Shown one piece after another: positions 5,675 to 8,506 of a DNA stretch of 8,506 bases; the stretch's first letter is position 1, and the number at the start of each line of letters is the position of its first letter. The DNA is from Thioalkalivibrio sp. Its GTDB lineage: Bacteria; Pseudomonadota; Gammaproteobacteria; Ectothiorhodospirales; Ectothiorhodospiraceae. Made by a program: the position numbers and the translations under genes. Location of the stretch: positions 1 to 8,506 of the forward strand of contig JAGTVE010000191.1 of the NCBI GenBank assembly GCA_018224485.1, read 5' to 3'. A model generated the notes under the pieces. It was not told the DNA's origin. It saw only the letters and a list, made by a program, of their open reading frames with translations, and did no database searches.

Positions 5675-7353
5675 AGGCATCCGATTTGTTCGTGAAGGCC
5701 CTCGAATCCGAGGGTGTCGAGTACGTCTTCGGGATCCCGGGAGAGGAGAACCTGGACCTGCTGGAGTCGCTCCGGAAGTCGTCCATCCGTCTGGTCCTGA
5801 CGCGGCACGAGCAGGCCGCCGGGTTCATGGCGGCCACCTACGGGCGCCTGACCGGGAGGACCGGCGTCTGCCTGTCCACGCTCGGGCCGGGGGCCACCAA
5901 TCTGGTCACGGCCGCCGCCTACGCCCAGCTGGGGGCGATGCCGATGCTGATGATCACCGGGCAGAAGCCGATCAAGGCCAGCAAGCAGGGCGAGTTCCAG
6001 ATCCTGGAAGTGGTCGACATGATGCACCCGATCACCAAGTACACCCGGCAGATCAGCAGCGGGGCGAACATCCCGGCACGCGTGCGCGAGGCCTTCCGGC
6101 GCGCCGAGGACGAGCGCCCCGGGGCGGTACACCTCGAGCTGCCGGAGGACATCGCCCGCGAGGAGACCGATGCGCCGGTGATTCCCCGCAGCCGCTTCGA
6201 GACGCCGTGTGCCAGCGAGGGTTCGATCAAGGCCGCGGTGGAGATGATCGAGACGGCCCGCCGTCCGCTGCTGCTGATCGGCGCCGGTGCCAACCGGCGG
6301 CAGACCTGTCGCGCGCTGCCGGCCTTCGTCGAGTCCACCGGGATCCCCTTCTTCAGCACCCAGATGGGCAAGGGCGTGGTCGATGAACACCATCCGCTCT
6401 TCCTCGGGAATGCCGCGGTGTCGGGTGACGACTTCCTCCACCGGGCCGTGGAATCGGCGGACCTGATCATCAACGTCGGCCACGACGTGGTGGAGAAGCC
6501 GCCGTTCATCATGGGCCAGCCGGAGAACGCGCCGCCGCATGTCGAAGAGGCGGCCCGGGCGGGCGAGGCGCGGGTGATCCACGTGAACTACGTGACCGCC
6601 TCCGTCGATGCGGTCTACCACCCGCACCAGGGCGTGATCGGTGACATCGCCGACAGCGTCGAGCGTCTGACCGCCGCGATCAAACCGCAGGCGCACTGGG
6701 ATTTCGGTCGGTTCATGGAGGTTAAGGGCCACCTGGACGCGCATCTGCAAGAGGGTGCCGATGACGCCCGTTTCCCGGTCTATCCGCAGCGGCTGGTCGC
6801 CGACATCCGCGCAACGCTGCCCGAAGACGGCATCGTCGCGCTGGACAACGGGATCTACAAGATCTGGTTTGCACGCAACTACCACGCCCGCCAGCCCAAT
6901 ACGGTGCTCCTCGATAACGCGCTCGCCTCGATGGGCGCGGGGCTGCCTTCGGCGATGGCGGCGAAGATGGTGCATCCGGAACGGCCGGTGATCGCCGTCT
7001 GCGGCGACGGCGGCTTCATGATGAACTCGCAGGAACTGGAGACCGCGGTGCGCCTCGGGCTCGACCTCGTGGTGGTGGTCCTGCGTGACGACGCCTACGG
7101 CATGATCCGCTGGAAGCAGGCCGCGATGGGTTTTGACGATTACGGCCTGGTCTACGGGAATCCGGACTTCGTGCGCTATGCCGAGGCCTACGGGGCGCGG
7201 GGGCACCGGGTGGAGTCCGCGGAGGCCCTGCGGCCGCTGCTCGAATCCTGCCTCGCCGCGCCGGGGGTCCATGTGGTCGATGTGCCGGTGGACTACAGCG
7301 AAAACGACCGCATCCTGAACAACGAGATCAAGGCGCGCAGCCGGGCGATCTGA
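5671..7353 (+). CDS. Thiamine-diphosphate enzyme, acetolactate synthase large-subunit family (AlsS-like)
   Basis: A 560-aa cytoplasmic enzyme of the acetolactate synthase family, which condenses two pyruvates into 2-acetolactate with loss of CO2; related enzymes decarboxylate other 2-oxo acids. The N-terminal pyrimidine-binding domain has GIPGEENLDLLE (21-32), catalytic-type E47 in RHEQAAGFMA, and STLGPGATNLVT. A central domain follows, then the diphosphate-binding domain with GDGGFMMNSQELETAVRLGL (445-464) and LRDDAYGMIRWKQ (471-483). D446 and D473 fit the metal ligands; Asp at 473, rather than the Asn of biosynthetic enzymes, resembles catabolic acetolactate synthase. No ilvN/ilvH small subunit is adjacent, which also favours a catabolic or specialised role. 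The start ATG at 5671 begins the conserved domain and overlaps the upstream stop; GAGGG at 5654-5658 is 12 bases before it. The exact substrate is uncertain. Confidence 0.88.
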   Translation: MKASDLFVKALESEGVEYVFGIPGEENLDLLESLRKSSIRLVLTRHEQAAGFMAATYGRLTGRTGVCLSTLGPGATNLVTAAAYAQLGAMPMLMITGQKPIKASKQGEFQILEVVDMMHPITKYTRQISSGANIPARVREAFRRAEDERPGAVHLELPEDIAREETDAPVIPRSRFETPCASEGSIKAAVEMIETARRPLLLIGAGANRRQTCRALPAFVESTGIPFFSTQMGKGVVDEHHPLFLGNAAVSGDDFLHRAVESADLIINVGHDVVEKPPFIMGQPENAPPHVEEAARAGEARVIHVNYVTASVDAVYHPHQGVIGDIADSVERLTAAIKPQAHWDFGRFMEVKGHLDAHLQEGADDARFPVYPQRLVADIRATLPEDGIVALDNGIYKIWFARNYHARQPNTVLLDNALASMGAGLPSAMAAKMVHPERPVIAVCGDGGFMMNSQELETAVRLGLDLVVVVLRDDAYGMIRWKQAAMGFDDYGLVYGNPDFVRYAEAYGARGHRVESAEALRPLLESCLAAPGVHVVDVPVDYSENDRILNNEIKARSRAI

Positions 7354-7381
7354 CCCCGGTGAGCGCCGCGAGGAGCCGCCC

Positions 7382-8506
7382 ATGACCGATTTCTTTCCTT
7401 CGCTGATGGCCGCCGACAGCGGCCCGACTGGCCGGATGCCCGTGTTCGCGCCCTATGACCGGACCCCGATCGCCGAGATCGAGACGATCGGCGAGGAGGC
7501 GGTGGACGCCGCGCTGGCGGTGGCACACCGGCTGTTCCGGGACCGGCGTGGCTGGCTGCCGTTGCATCGACGGATCGCAATCCTCGAGCGAACCGCGACG
7601 ATCCTCTCGGAACAGGCCGAGTTTCTGGCGGTGGAGGCGGCGCGCGAGGGCGGTAAGCCGCTGCTCGACTCGCGGGCCGAGGTGACGCGCGCGATCGACA
7701 GCGTCCGTCTCTGCGTCGATGCCCTGCGCGCGGACGGAGGCGAGGTCGTCCCGATGGGCCTCAATCCGGCCTCGGCCGGCCGGCAGGCCTTTACACTGCC
7801 CGAGCCGATCGGCGTGGTGGTGGCGGTCAGCGCCTTCAATCACCCGCTGAACCTGATCGCGCACCAGGTGGCCCCGGCCGTGGCCGCCGGCTGCCCCGTG
7901 ATCGTGAAGCCGGCCGAGGCCACGCCGCTGTCCTGTTTTCGATTCGTGCGCATCCTGCACGAGGCGGGTCTGCCGGAGCCGTGGTGCCAGGCGCTGATGA
8001 CGCGCGATGTGGATGTGGCCACCCGGCTGGTGACCGATCCCCGAGTGGGCTTTCTGAGCTTCATCGGCAGTGCGAAGGTGGGCTGGAGGCTACGCTCGCT
8101 GATCGCCCCGGGGACCCGCTGCGCGCTGGAGCACGGCGGCGCAGCGCCCGTGATCATGGCCGCGGACGCGGATCTCGACGACGCAGTCCCGAAGCTGCTG
8201 AAGGGCGGCTTCTACCACGCCGGACAGGTCTGCGTGTCGGTTCAGCGGGTGTTCGCGCATCGCGATCGGGTGGACGAAATCGGCGACCGGCTCGCCGCTG
8301 GCGCGGAACGTCTGCGCATCGGTGATCCGACGCGCGAGGATGTCGATGTCGGGCCGCTGATCCGCGAGGCGGAGGTCGCCCGCGTCGACGAGTGGGTGCA
8401 GGAGGCGGTCGCAGGCGGGGGCAGGCTGCTGTCGGGAGGCGAGGCGCGATCGGCGACCACCTACGCCTGCACCGTGCTGCGCGACCCGCCGGCAGGGGCC
8501 CGTGTC
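7382..8506 (+). CDS. Aldehyde dehydrogenase family protein (3' end beyond the window)
   Basis: An NAD(P)-dependent aldehyde dehydrogenase, open for 375 codons to the right edge with no stop; family members are usually about 470-500 aa, so roughly the last fifth is missing. It oxidises an aldehyde to the acid (or acyl-CoA in some subfamilies). Visible motifs: AFNHPLNL with N153, VIVKPAEATPLS with cofactor-binding K176, FIGSAKVGWRL (228-238), EHGGAAPVI with general-base-type E250 (His replaces the usual Leu in ELGG), and GQVCVSVQR with nucleophile C284. The FNHPLNL/AHQVAPAVAAGCPVIVKP region resembles the lactaldehyde/phosphonoacetaldehyde dehydrogenase-like branch (by recall). GAGGAG at 7370-7375, six bases upstream, fixes the start. 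It begins 28 bases after the acetolactate-synthase-like stop, so cotranscription is likely. The substrate may be an aldehyde made by that enzyme, but this is inference. Confidence 0.9.
   Translation, partial: MTDFFPSLMAADSGPTGRMPVFAPYDRTPIAEIETIGEEAVDAALAVAHRLFRDRRGWLPLHRRIAILERTATILSEQAEFLAVEAAREGGKPLLDSRAEVTRAIDSVRLCVDALRADGGEVVPMGLNPASAGRQAFTLPEPIGVVVAVSAFNHPLNLIAHQVAPAVAAGCPVIVKPAEATPLSCFRFVRILHEAGLPEPWCQALMTRDVDVATRLVTDPRVGFLSFIGSAKVGWRLRSLIAPGTRCALEHGGAAPVIMAADADLDDAVPKLLKGGFYHAGQVCVSVQRVFAHRDRVDEIGDRLAAGAERLRIGDPTREDVDVGPLIREAEVARVDEWVQEAVAGGGRLLSGGEARSATTYACTVLRDPPAGARV

Noticed and set aside
5491..7383. Long open frame on the - strand (630 codons) opposite the acetolactate-synthase-like gene
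   Set aside because: The low-complexity Arg/His/Asp/Gly-rich translation mirrors the codon bias of the real gene; no start signal or domain is seen.

Overview
The window is a GC-rich, gene-dense bacterial chromosome segment in which all six recognisable genes lie on the + strand. GC-rich third codon positions, GGAGG-type ribosome sites and protein families typical of proteobacteria (YqeC-type 6-phosphogluconate dehydrogenase, TVP38/DedA membrane protein, AhpD-like protein, YerD-like glutamate-synthase-domain protein) suggest a GC-rich proteobacterium. A gammaproteobacterium such as an Ectothiorhodospiraceae member is my guess, but no marker gene proves it. I see no mobile element, integrase, tRNA, rRNA or CRISPR array.

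Layout. 1-237: leader region without a convincing gene. 238-1254: decarboxylating 6-phosphogluconate dehydrogenase, probably NAD-preferring, followed 40 nt later by a six-helix TVP38/TMEM64 (VTT-domain) membrane protein (1295-1981), possibly in the same transcript. 1982-2091: short intergenic region with a perfect 16-bp palindrome and a weak promoter-like sequence. 2092-3144: soluble PAS-histidine kinase with no response regulator in the window. 3145-3279: intergenic region with a 20-bp near-perfect dyad (3202-3221) that looks like a regulator binding site. 3280-3795: AhpD/carboxymuconolactone-decarboxylase-fold protein keeping its CxxC but apparently lacking the His and Glu of the AhpD proton relay. 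3796-4000: intergenic region with two overlapping, mutually exclusive hairpins and a weak promoter-like element.

4001 to the right edge: a tightly packed cluster of three metabolic genes. These are a membrane-anchored, stand-alone glutamate-synthase FMN/Fe-S domain protein (4001-5674), an acetolactate-synthase-family thiamine-diphosphate enzyme (5671-7353, sharing ATGA with its neighbour), and an aldehyde dehydrogenase (7382 onward, cut off by the window end, catalytic residues intact). The packing implies co-expression. A reasonable inference is a pathway in which the ThDP enzyme decarboxylates or condenses a 2-oxo acid, the dehydrogenase oxidises an aldehyde, and the FMN/Fe-S protein carries out a linked redox step at the membrane. 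This is the most interesting part of the window, but the substrate cannot be read from sequence. Nothing here is clearly a wholly new system; the best leads are this three-gene cassette, the operator-like dyad and the altered AhpD-like protein.
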